14,317 bases of DNA, from NCBI GenBank assembly GCA_937926185.1, contig CALEYM010000328.1, positions 1 through 14,317 on the forward strand. The letters run 5' to 3'. Made by a program: the position numbers and the translations under genes. The stretch comes from an uncultured Bacteroidota bacterium (GTDB taxonomy: Bacteria; Bacteroidota; Bacteroidia; Chitinophagales; Saprospiraceae). Numbering within the stretch: position 1 is the first letter of the stretch; each line of letters opens with the position of its first letter. Positions 6,715-13,047 of the stretch are shown one piece after another. A model generated the notes under the pieces. The model saw only the letters and a list, made by a program, of their open reading frames with translations. It made no database searches and was not told the origin of the DNA.

Positions 6715-7689
6715 TTAACGTTCCGCCAGCGGCCGCTTCTTCACAATCCCGCCCCGGATACCGTGCACCAGGTGAGTGGCCACGAATGCATTGGGGTCGA
6801 TTTTCTGCACCTCGTTTTGCAGGCGTCCTATTTCCAGGCGGGTGACCACGGTGAACAGGATTTCCGTGTGGTGCAGCTCCCCGCGTTTGCCGTGTCCGCG
6901 CAGCCCGGAATAAATGGTGACGCCCCGGCGCATTTTTTCCACGATCATCAGCCGGATTTCCTCATGGTGCGACGACACGATGAGGGCCCCGACGTATTCT
7001 TCCACGCCTTCCACCACGAAATCCACGGTTTTGGAAGCGGCCAGGTAGGTCAGGATGGCATAGAGCGCCACCTCGATGCCCAACAAATAAGCAGCCACGG
7101 AGAAAATGAGTATATTGAAAAGCAGAATGACGTCGCCCACGGTCATCCCTGTTTTACGGCTGAGATACACGGCGAGTATTTCCGTGCCATCGAGCACGGC
7201 CCCGCCCCTGATGGCCATCCCGATACCGGCGCCGAGGAAAAATCCGCCGAAGGCAGCCACCAGCAATTTGTCGGTAGTGACAACAGGGTAGGGTACCAAT
7301 ACAATGGCTGCTGCCAGACCGGCGATAGCAAACGCGCTGCGCAGGGCAAAAGATCGCCCGAAATGGAGATAACCCATGATCAGGAAGGGAATGTTGATCA
7401 GCACGATCAACAACGGGAGGGGGAAGCCGGTCATATTTACCGAAAGCAGGGAAATGCCCGTTACCCCGCCGTCGATAAAACCGTTGGGCAGTAAAAAACC
7501 ATCCAGCCCGAATCCGGCGGACAGGATGCCCAGACCGGCCAAACCGGTGTCGCGCAGCCGGAACAGGTACGTAAGGCGAAGCAAATAAAACGCCTTGGCG
7601 ATGCGATAGCGGCTGACAGAATCAAGGGAAACGAAATTGCCGCTGCGGCGCAGGGCGTCGGAAAGGATTCGGTGCAAAAGACGATGCAT
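6715..7689 (-). CDS. YitT-family membrane protein (DUF161 plus C-terminal DUF2179)
   Basis: The 324-residue protein starts at ATG 7689 (MHRLLHRILSDALRR); a TTG three codons earlier is less likely. After an N-terminal amphipathic stretch come about five hydrophobic segments. The family-like pattern GFGLDGFLLPNGFIDGGVTG leads into ISLLSVNMTGFPLPLLIVLIN, followed by GGFFLGAGIGMAIRGGAVLDGTEIL and NILIFSVAAYLLGIEVALYAILTYLAA. The soluble end (about 225-324; HHEEIRLMIVEKMRRGVTIY, then HHTEILFTVVTRLEI and FVATHLVHGIRGG) matches the DUF2179 layout. The family's transported or sensed compound is not established. The stop is 76 bp before the sigma gene and the start 34 bp after the methyltransferase stop. 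Confidence 0.9.
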   Translation of the reverse strand: MHRLLHRILSDALRRSGNFVSLDSVSRYRIAKAFYLLRLTYLFRLRDTGLAGLGILSAGFGLDGFLLPNGFIDGGVTGISLLSVNMTGFPLPLLIVLINIPFLIMGYLHFGRSFALRSAFAIAGLAAAIVLVPYPVVTTDKLLVAAFGGFFLGAGIGMAIRGGAVLDGTEILAVYLSRKTGMTVGDVILLFNILIFSVAAYLLGIEVALYAILTYLAASKTVDFVVEGVEEYVGALIVSSHHEEIRLMIVEKMRRGVTIYSGLRGHGKRGELHHTEILFTVVTRLEIGRLQNEVQKIDPNAFVATHLVHGIRGGIVKKRPLAER

Positions 7690-7723
7690 ATGCAACAAGA
7701 ATTGCGGCCAAGATGCAAATTTT

Positions 7724-8530
7724 TTAAACCTTCTGCAATTTCCAGCGGCAATAGATCAGATCGCGGTTGTTTAAATCGCGGTGAATGGCCGAGTTTTTCA
7801 CGCCGGCAAATTCCTCGAAGGCCCCAACTAACCAGCGCGGTACCAGCCGCCGGATACGTTCTTTTTTGACCGGCTCTTCGGCTTCAATGGCTTCCACCAC
7901 GTTGCGGGTGATGTCTGTTTCTTCCAGCACGGTCATGCCCGAATCGTGCAGCTGTTGCCGGAGCAGTTCCAGCCCCGGCCCGCCGCGCATGTCGGTGATC
8001 ATGAGCGTACTGCCCGGACGCAATACGCGGCGCACTTCTCCCAGGAAATTCGGCACCGAACCGTAGGCATGGCAGGATTCCACGTTGATGACCACGTCGA
8101 AACTATTGTCGGCAAAAGGAAGGGCCTCCGCGTTGCCCTGCACGTATTCCAGGTTGGGCTGCCGGAAGGTGTTGCGGGCAAATTTTACGGCGTTGCCGGC
8201 CAGGTCCAAACCCACCATACGCGCCGGTTTCAGGTAGCGGGCAATGTAATGCGCGCCGCCGCCGCGTCCGCTGCCTACTTCCAGCATGTCCTTGCCCTGC
8301 ACTTCCGCGCGCGTGGCCAGGTAATGGTACAGTTGCAGCGGATAGCGTTGTAATTCGTCGGCCGGTTCCAGGGCCAGCGGCGCCTCGTCGGGGAAGGGCA
8401 CGTAGCCGTAGTTCATAAACTGCCATTCTGATAAAGGCAGCACCCGGGCCAGCATTTCATAAATGGGTTTCCAGACCAAGCGGCGGAAAAAAGCGAACTC
8501 CGTGAGTTCGAGAAAGAGTTTGGCGAACAT
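7724..8530 (-). CDS. Class I SAM-dependent methyltransferase
   Basis: The 268-residue protein has a Rossmann-type methyltransferase core. Motif I is LEVGSGRGGG (83-92). An acidic residue after strand 2, in GLDL (107-110), should bind the ribose of SAM. QGNAEALPF (131-139) follows, then FDVVINVESCHAYGSVPNFL (144-163) and VRRVLRPGSTLMITD (166-180). The segment before motif I (NYGYVPF, RYPLQLYHYLATRA) plus the core recalls mycobacterial phthiotriol/phenolphthiotriol dimycocerosate-type methyltransferases, from memory of the family. The substrate here is unknown and a lipid or small hydrophobic acceptor is only a guess. The ATG at 8530 is followed by a short amphipathic N-terminal helix. The leader upstream is occupied by the AATGTGGTC repeats. 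Confidence 0.9.
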   Translation of the reverse strand: MFAKLFLELTEFAFFRRLVWKPIYEMLARVLPLSEWQFMNYGYVPFPDEAPLALEPADELQRYPLQLYHYLATRAEVQGKDMLEVGSGRGGGAHYIARYLKPARMVGLDLAGNAVKFARNTFRQPNLEYVQGNAEALPFADNSFDVVINVESCHAYGSVPNFLGEVRRVLRPGSTLMITDMRGGPGLELLRQQLHDSGMTVLEETDITRNVVEAIEAEEPVKKERIRRLVPRWLVGAFEEFAGVKNSAIHRDLNNRDLIYCRWKLQKV

Positions 8531-8540
8531 AAGATTGAAT

Positions 8541-8595
8541 TTAATGTGGTCAATGTGGTCAATGTGGTCAATGTGTTTTAAATGTGGTCAATGTG
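8541..8595. repeat. Tandem array of AATGTGGTC (9-bp unit)
   Basis: Three full units (8543-8551, 8552-8560, 8561-8569) and a partial AATGTG are followed by TTTTA, then one more unit and another partial AATGTG (8590-8595). The array lies between the start of the methyltransferase gene and the start of the truncated S23 gene. Its first 23 bases (8541-8563) are a perfect inverted match to 8791-8813 on the other side of that gene. Confidence 0.85.
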
Positions 8596-8614
8596 AAAAA
8601 AAATAAAACAAAAT

Positions 8615-8944
8615 ATGCTACCTGAAATTTATCAAAACAATCCGATTGTGCGCCACTCCTTTGAATTTGCGCTTTTGATCGATTCTTACTGTGCTGAATT
8701 AAATAAAAGTCACAAGTATGATTTATCCAGACAACTTTTTCGCTCTGGCACTTCTATTGGAGCCAATGTTTGGGAATCGCAGGAAGCAGAATTGACCACA
8801 TTGACCACATTAATCAAGCAAACATCCATTTCAAAAAATCGGGCATGGCCCGGCCCCAGGTGTGCGGGTCGTGGGCGCCGTCTTCCATTTGCAGGTATCG
8901 GATATGTTGGTCGGAATAGCCGCGACTTTTCAGGGCTTCGATGA
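8615..8944 (+). pseudogene. Four-helix-bundle (S23 / 23S rRNA intervening-sequence protein family) gene, truncated
   Basis: From ATG 8615 the first 59 residues (to about 8791) match the family's N-terminal half: NPIVRHSFEFALLIDSYCAEL, then YDLSRQLFRSGTSIGANVWESQEAE. The expected continuation with helices 3 and 4, to about 115-125 residues, is missing. The frame runs instead into the inverted AATGTGGTC repeats (LTTLTTL) and then through the antisense of the esterase gene until a stop at 8944, adding about 50 unrelated residues. It is the only plus-strand gene between 66 and 13723. Family members occur inside 23S rRNA genes, as free-standing genes and as relatives of the DGR accessory protein Avd. 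A preceding A-rich leader (AAAAAAAATAAAACAAAAT) could allow translation, but a working bundle is unlikely. Confidence 0.8.
8791..8813. repeat. Inverted copy of the AATGTGGTC repeat
   Basis: Two units of GACCACATT (8794-8802 and 8803-8811) with flanking bases form a perfect 23-bp inverted match to 8541-8563. The repeat replaces the second half of the S23-family gene and ends one base before the stop codon of the esterase gene (8814-8816). Confidence 0.85.
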
Positions 8945-9620
8945 GGTGCAGGGTATCGTCGATGGCATCGATGATGCCGTTGTTGTTGCGGTCTTCGGTT
9001 TCGTCGAGGGCGCCGGCCTGGAACCAGAAGCGTTGGGCGTTGGGGCGGGCATCGGTGGAAGTGCGCACCACGTCGTGTATGATCCGGCAGGCGTCGGGAT
9101 CGGCGGGGTCCACGTCGGCCCAGCGCCACCAGAGGGAGCCGGAGAACACGCCGGCGCCGCCGAATACTTCCGGGTGCGCCCAGGCAATGTCGAAGGCCGA
9201 GAGGCCGCCGAGGGAAAACCCGGCGAACACGTTGTCTTCGGGTCGGACGGACAGGCGCCATTTTTCGCGCAGGTAGGGTAGCAGTTCTTCCAGCACAAAG
9301 TCGCGGTAATGCGGGGCTTTGTCGCCCCGGCCTTTGTAGTCCGGCTGCCGCGCGGCGCCGTATTCGTGTCGCCGGCCCCGGCCGGCGTATACGCCTGCCA
9401 CGACTACCGGGCGAATTTTGGCGTGGTAAATGAGCGAATACAGCGTATTGCCCAAACCTGCTGTTGTCAAATCTTGTCCGTCGTTGAACAACAGAAGGGG
9501 ATAATGCCGCCCCGGTTCGGCTTCGTAATCCGGGGGTAAATAGATGTCGAATGTCACGTGCCGGTGCAAATGGCGGGAATAATCATGTTGCACCTGCCGG
9601 GGCTGGATGCCGGTATGCAT
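8814..9620 (-). CDS. Esterase-D / enterochelin-esterase-like alpha/beta hydrolase with an EF-hand-like loop
   Basis: The 268-residue protein has an alpha/beta-hydrolase fold of the putative-esterase type. The core holds HVTFDIYLPPDYEAEPGRHYP, then LLLFNDGQD. GFSLGG (134-139) is the nucleophile elbow with Ser136, and FSGSLWW (159-165) follows. A late histidine (H250 or H253 in DGAHDPHTW) and an Asp or Glu near 206-208 are likely triad members. No signal peptide is seen, so a cytoplasmic location is inferred. Residues 210-221 fit an EF-hand calcium loop exactly in spacing: D210, N212, N214, G215, I217, D218, D221. The start ATG 9620 is 35 bp after the PiT stop, suggesting cotranscription. The substrate is unknown. 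Confidence 0.87.
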   Translation of the reverse strand: MHTGIQPRQVQHDYSRHLHRHVTFDIYLPPDYEAEPGRHYPLLLFNDGQDLTTAGLGNTLYSLIYHAKIRPVVVAGVYAGRGRRHEYGAARQPDYKGRGDKAPHYRDFVLEELLPYLREKWRLSVRPEDNVFAGFSLGGLSAFDIAWAHPEVFGGAGVFSGSLWWRWADVDPADPDACRIIHDVVRTSTDARPNAQRFWFQAGALDETEDRNNNGIIDAIDDTLHLIEALKSRGYSDQHIRYLQMEDGAHDPHTWGRAMPDFLKWMFA

Positions 9621-9655
9621 AATGGAAAACGATTATGCCGGCGAAGGTAAACTTT

Positions 9656-11044
9656 TCAGACAAAAGCCCGGAACAACCAGTACAACACCGCCGCGAGCAG
9701 GAATGTCACCGGCAGGGTGAGCAGCCAGGCCAGCGCGATGTTTTTGATCGTTTTTTTCCGGAGATTCTGAATGCCGCCCGAAGCTACCATGGTGCCCGCT
9801 ACGCCGGAGGAAAGAACGTGCGTGGTGGACACCGGCAGCCCGAACCAGGTGCTCAGCCCGATGGTCATACTGGCGATCAGTTCGGCGGAAGCGCCCTGCG
9901 CGTAGGTCAGGTGGGTTTTGCCGATGCGTTCGCCGATGGTAATGACAATGCGTTTCCAGCCGATCATGGTGCCAATGCCGAGCGACAGGGCGATGGCCAG
10001 CATGACCCATACCGGGGCGAATTCGTAGGTTTTTTTCAGCCGCCCGATTTCCGCTTTAACCGTTTTGGCGCCTTCGCCGCGGAGCGTTTCGCGACCAATG
10101 CCGCTTTCCAGGTCTTTTACAAACCGCTGAATGTCCTTCCGCAAAGCAAGTCTGGTATCCTTGTTGTCCTGCGTTTGTATTTTTTCAAGGCCGGCCATTA
10201 CGGCAGCCGAAGAGGCAAGCAACGCTTTACTTCTGGCGTCGAGCAGGCTGTCGGGTGTGGCGCCGCGAATGACCGTTTCCACCGAGACAACCGAGCGTTG
10301 AATTTCATCGCGCGAAATCCGGTTGTCGAGGGCAAATTGCATCGGCAGGAAAGAGATCAGCACCACCAGCATCAGCCCCACGCCTTTCTGTCCGTCGTTG
10401 GATCCGTGAAAAAAACTGACGAGGGTGCAGGTAATGACGAGGATACCCCGGATCCAGAACGGCGGCGCTTTTTTGGCTTCGGGTTCTTTGAATATAGTTT
10501 TGTTTTTGATGTAAGTACGCAGCAAATACATCATCAGAATGGCCATGGAAAAGCCGAAAAACGGCGAAAACAGCAGCGAAAGACCAATGTCCCGGGCTTT
10601 CAGCCAGTTCACGCCGGCCCCGCCGTGAATGACCCAATACGCGAAACCGCCGCCCAGCAGGGAGCCGATCATGGTGTGCGAAGACGAACAGGGAATGCCG
10701 AAATACCAGGTGCCGAGGTTCCAGGCGATGGCCGATACCAGGATCGACATCACCAGCACGATGTTTTCGCCCAGGCCGTGGGCCATCAGGTCGTTGAGCG
10801 GCAACATTTTGATCATGCCCATAGCCACGGCAATACCGCCCATCCACACGCCCAGGAAATTCCAGATACCCGACCAGACCACTGCAAAGCCGGGCTTCAT
10901 CGTTTTCGTATAGATCACGGTAGCCACGGCATTGGCCGTGTCGTGAAAGCCGTTGATCGCCTCGTAAAAACAGACGGCGGCGACGCAGACGATCAGGAAA
11001 ATGGAACCGTAAGTGCTGAGATCGCTGATAAATCCAAAGATCAT
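9656..11044 (-). CDS. pit: PiT-family inorganic phosphate transporter
   Basis: The 462-residue inner-membrane protein has the inverted-repeat layout of PiT carriers, which move metal-phosphate or phosphate with cations. Half 1 contains NGFHDTANAVATVIYT (31-46) and the hairpin-type motif GIPCSSSHTMIGSLLGG (116-132). Half 2 contains GSNDGQKGVGLM (214-225) and GLPVSTTHVLSSGVAGT (402-418). A hydrophilic, helix-forming loop of about 100 residues (242-340) separates them. The ATG at 11044 follows the porin stop by 23 bp, so outer-membrane porin and inner-membrane carrier are almost certainly one operon. The DUF47/PhoU-like protein often found next to PiT genes in bacteria is absent; the next gene is an esterase instead. 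Confidence 0.95.
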   Translation of the reverse strand: MIFGFISDLSTYGSIFLIVCVAAVCFYEAINGFHDTANAVATVIYTKTMKPGFAVVWSGIWNFLGVWMGGIAVAMGMIKMLPLNDLMAHGLGENIVLVMSILVSAIAWNLGTWYFGIPCSSSHTMIGSLLGGGFAYWVIHGGAGVNWLKARDIGLSLLFSPFFGFSMAILMMYLLRTYIKNKTIFKEPEAKKAPPFWIRGILVITCTLVSFFHGSNDGQKGVGLMLVVLISFLPMQFALDNRISRDEIQRSVVSVETVIRGATPDSLLDARSKALLASSAAVMAGLEKIQTQDNKDTRLALRKDIQRFVKDLESGIGRETLRGEGAKTVKAEIGRLKKTYEFAPVWVMLAIALSLGIGTMIGWKRIVITIGERIGKTHLTYAQGASAELIASMTIGLSTWFGLPVSTTHVLSSGVAGTMVASGGIQNLRKKTIKNIALAWLLTLPVTFLLAAVLYWLFRAFV

Positions 11045-11067
11045 TACAGGATGTCGTTGTCTTTCGT

Positions 11068-12348
11068 TTAAAAATTGACCTGCGCCTGCAAGCGCAGCAA
11101 ATTACCGGTTTGCAGGTTATCGGGTTTTTGGGAATCTTCGAACCGCCGGCTGGAAATGGTGTACATGGCCACCATTTCAAAATATTTGGAGGGTTGCCAT
11201 TCCACGCCAAGTTCCAGTTCGCTCACCCGGTAGCTCCGGGCGTCCATCTCGTGTTTTTTCCCGCCGCTGTAATACTGATAACGGGTAAAAGGAATAAGAA
11301 TATGATTTTTTATCCCGGTACTGTACGACAAGGTGGCATATCCGCCGTGCAAGGTACGAAGCTCTACGGAATCGGTCAATTGGTTAAACTCCGGGCCTTT
11401 GCCAATATTATATTCGGCTTGTATACCAAAAGGTTTGGGGTACAACACGAAGGACGCTGCCACCCGCCGGTCGGCATAACCCCGGCCTTCCACACGACGC
11501 ACCTCGGTGTTGATCTGTTCTTTGGCCAAAACAAATTCGCCGGAATAGGCCTGTATGCCCGGTTCGATGATCTGGTTGCCGATCTCAAAAGGATACGACA
11601 GGCGGGCCACCACGTGGGGTTCGTTGTTCAGATCGGGTTTGTTGGCCGTTTGGCCGTTGTAAAGGCCAAAGGCGAAAACCCCGTAGTCGCCGGAGCCTTT
11701 CAGCCCGTCTTTCACCAGGCTGGAGAACAGTTTGCGGGTTTTTTCCGGCGCCCAGTAGAAGAACACGCCCAGGTCGCGTTCGTTGGCCACGGCGCTGTTG
11801 AGGGCGTCGTTTCGATCGAGCGGCAGACGGTTCTGGCTCGACTGCATGTTTTCGAAGCCGTACGGCACCTTGCTTTGGCCGATCCGCACGCGAAAGGTAT
11901 TTTTCTTGTCCAGGCCTATGTCGAAATAGGCGTCGCGCAACTGACCGAAGTTTAAGGAAGAAGAGGATGCCGCGCTGGCAAAATCCGGCTGGATGTAAAA
12001 ATAGACCTGCTTGCCGATCTGTCCGTAAAGGATCACCCGCACCCGGCGCAGGGAGAAACCGCCGTTTTCTCCCCAGCTTTTATCGCATTGCTCGCATTTC
12101 AGCTTGGGATTTGTTTCCAGCAGCCGGTTGTAGCGCGCCTGCGCGTAGCCGCGAACCGATATGGTTTCGTACCATTTTTTGGATGCCGGTTTTTGTTTCG
12201 CCAGGGAATCGGTGGCGGTTTGTGCCGGTAAAAGGACGCAGGCCAGCAGCAGCGCGCCTGTAAAAGTGGAAACCCGGATTGCCGTGCCAAAGGAGCGCTG
12301 CACGGCAAAGCGCCATGGCAAAGCCACGGCCGTGTAAAATTTGCCCAT
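11068..12348 (-). CDS. Phosphate-selective porin (OprO/OprP family)
   Basis: The 426-residue protein begins with an unusually long basic N-region, then a signal segment (FTGALLLACVLLPAQ, about 29-43). The barrel begins with ISVRGYAQARYNRL. Family hallmarks are GGFSLRRVRVILYGQI followed by YFYIQPDF, then LRDAYFDIGL, FRVRIGQSKVPYGFENMQSS and NERDLGVFFYW. It ends LRLQAQVNF with the terminal Phe of an outer-membrane barrel. A CxxC pair (KLKCEQCDKSW) sits in the first extracellular or plug segment, which is not a usual porin feature. These porins let phosphate cross the outer membrane, which fits the PiT gene 23 bp downstream. The leader directly before the ATG carries one copy of a 15-bp repeat (12353-12367). 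Confidence 0.92.
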   Translation of the reverse strand: MGKFYTAVALPWRFAVQRSFGTAIRVSTFTGALLLACVLLPAQTATDSLAKQKPASKKWYETISVRGYAQARYNRLLETNPKLKCEQCDKSWGENGGFSLRRVRVILYGQIGKQVYFYIQPDFASAASSSSLNFGQLRDAYFDIGLDKKNTFRVRIGQSKVPYGFENMQSSQNRLPLDRNDALNSAVANERDLGVFFYWAPEKTRKLFSSLVKDGLKGSGDYGVFAFGLYNGQTANKPDLNNEPHVVARLSYPFEIGNQIIEPGIQAYSGEFVLAKEQINTEVRRVEGRGYADRRVAASFVLYPKPFGIQAEYNIGKGPEFNQLTDSVELRTLHGGYATLSYSTGIKNHILIPFTRYQYYSGGKKHEMDARSYRVSELELGVEWQPSKYFEMVAMYTISSRRFEDSQKPDNLQTGNLLRLQAQVNF

Positions 12349-12352
12349 GTAT

Positions 12353-12367
12353 GTTCTTTAATTAAGT
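12353..12367. repeat. 15-bp direct repeat, copy A, in the porin leader
   Basis: GTTCTTTAATTAAGT on the plus strand; identical to 12522-12536. On the minus strand it reads ACTTAATTAAAGAAC and ends four bases before the porin ATG, i.e. it covers the expected ribosome-binding region. The core TTAATTAA is palindromic. Confidence 0.8.
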
Positions 12368-12459
12368 GCAATAAGGATTAAAAAAACACGGGACAAAATT
12401 CAGCAGTACAGGCTGCTAACAGGTTATTTCCAATATTAAGTTAAAGCTAAGTTTTTGCG

Positions 12460-12478
12460 CTTAACCGAAATTTAACCT
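12460..12478. promoter_or_regulatory. Pho-box-like pair of 8-bp repeats, 11-bp period
   Basis: CTTAACCG, AAA, TTTAACCT: two 8-bp repeats with a 3-bp spacer, giving the 11-bp period used by PhoB/PhoP-type response regulators. The pattern matches the cyanobacterial Pho box ((C/T)TTAACC(T/A), 3-bp spacer) as I remember it. It lies about 110 bp upstream of the porin start, but the repeats read in the plus direction while the porin is on the minus strand. Only two units are clear. Confidence 0.35.
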
Positions 12479-12521
12479 TGTCGTCACATTTGCTTAATAC
12501 ACCGCCGCGAACTTTACAGAC

Positions 12522-12536
12522 GTTCTTTAATTAAGT
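12522..12536. repeat. 15-bp direct repeat, copy B
   Basis: Identical to copy A at 12353-12367; the flanking bases differ on both sides, so the match is exactly 15 bp. It lies directly before the two hairpins of the candidate small RNA. Confidence 0.8.
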
Positions 12537-12555
12537 AGTTCCTTATGCGGGAACG

Positions 12556-12583
12556 GGCGCTGCCGACGGGTGGCGCCTTTTTT
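12556..12583 (+). terminator. Rho-independent terminator on the plus strand
   Basis: GGCGCTGCC (12556-12564) pairs with GGTGGCGCC (12569-12577) around a GACG tetraloop and is followed by six T (12578-12583). In plus-strand RNA all nine pairs form, two of them G-U wobbles. In minus-strand RNA those two become A-C mismatches and no U-run follows. The terminator therefore serves a plus-strand transcript, although no plus-strand gene is present upstream. Confidence 0.72.
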
Positions 12584-12596
12584 ATTAAAAGTCTGC

Positions 12597-13037
12597 TTAT
12601 ATCCGTTCACGAAGCAGCCATAATACAACCACGCCGCTCAGCAGCGTCAGGGTAGTGGCTTTGCCAGTAGAATAACCTTGTTGTACCAGCATGGAAATTT
12701 TCAGCGGCGCCCCGCCCACCGCCTGCGGCGCCGCCGCTGCGCCCACGTCGGTAGCCACGGCAATGCGCAATAAATTGCGCCGGGAGATTTTTACCCCGAA
12801 AAACCGCCCCCAAATCGCCAGCCGCACGCAATGCCAGAACCAGGGCAATACCGACAACACGGCCGCGAGCATCAGCCAGGCCGGCGAAAACTGCAACCAA
12901 CTCTGCTGCCAGTGCCCCCGATCTGCCGTGTACCAGGAATAAGCCAGGTTGCCCAATACGCCTATACAGATCAGCGGCAGCAAACGCCGTAATATTTTAT
13001 TCAGATCGAAAGGAGCAGATAACGCGCTTTCAGGCAT
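12597..13037 (-). CDS. Truncated LPG-synthase-TM / UPF0104-type integral membrane protein
   Basis: Only 146 residues from ATG 13037. Transmembrane segments are seen at about 17-36 and 53-77. Then comes the family's recognisable glycine/proline patch TDVGAAAAPQAVGGAPLKIS (96-115) followed by MLVQQGYSTGKATTLTLL. Members usually run to roughly 300 residues or more with several further helices. Here the protein ends in VVVLWLLRERI just before the non-coding region at 12596, so more than half is missing. No continuation was found in the other frames. It starts 10 bp after the dioxygenase stop, implying cotranscription. The full-length family includes membrane domains of lysyl-phosphatidylglycerol synthases and uncharacterised flippase-like proteins. 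Confidence 0.65.
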   Translation of the reverse strand: MPESALSAPFDLNKILRRLLPLICIGVLGNLAYSWYTADRGHWQQSWLQFSPAWLMLAAVLSVLPWFWHCVRLAIWGRFFGVKISRRNLLRIAVATDVGAAAAPQAVGGAPLKISMLVQQGYSTGKATTLTLLSGVVVLWLLRERI

Positions 13038-13047
13038 GGAAAATCAA

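Larger units (their letters stand above)
12500..12583 (+). ncRNA. Candidate small RNA on the plus strand, upstream of the phosphate porin
   Basis: No plus-strand gene lies upstream, yet a strong plus-strand terminator ends at 12583. Just before it are a second hairpin (GTTCC 12538-12542 with GGAAC 12550-12554) and copy B of the 15-bp repeat (12522-12536). Copy B in the RNA would be perfectly complementary over 15 bases to the porin mRNA just before its start codon. The 5' end is a guess; TTAATAC (12494-12500) could be a -10-like element but no convincing Bacteroidota -33/-7 promoter was found. Confidence 0.4.

Noticed and set aside
8541..8813. AATGTGGTC arrays as a CRISPR
   Set aside because: Units are 9 bp, adjoining without spacers, and no cas gene is nearby.
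8615..8813. S23-family fragment as a sign of a diversity-generating retroelement (Avd-like)
   Set aside because: No reverse transcriptase, template repeat or variable repeat is visible in the window, and the gene is cut in half.
9635..11071. A 478-codon open frame on the plus strand covering the whole PiT gene
   Set aside because: It is rich in His, Gln, Gly and Arg, has no family resemblance, and mirrors the codon pattern of a certain PiT gene on the other strand; a GC-rich shadow frame.
11110..11955. A 281-codon plus-strand frame opposite the porin gene
   Set aside because: No recognisable domain or leader, and it is fully antisense to a well-supported porin.
12349..12420. Bacteroidota -33/-7 promoter (TTG / TAnnTTTG) for the porin
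   Set aside because: GAATTTTG on the minus strand (12402-12395) is a near match to the -7 element, but no TTG occurs at the right distance upstream.
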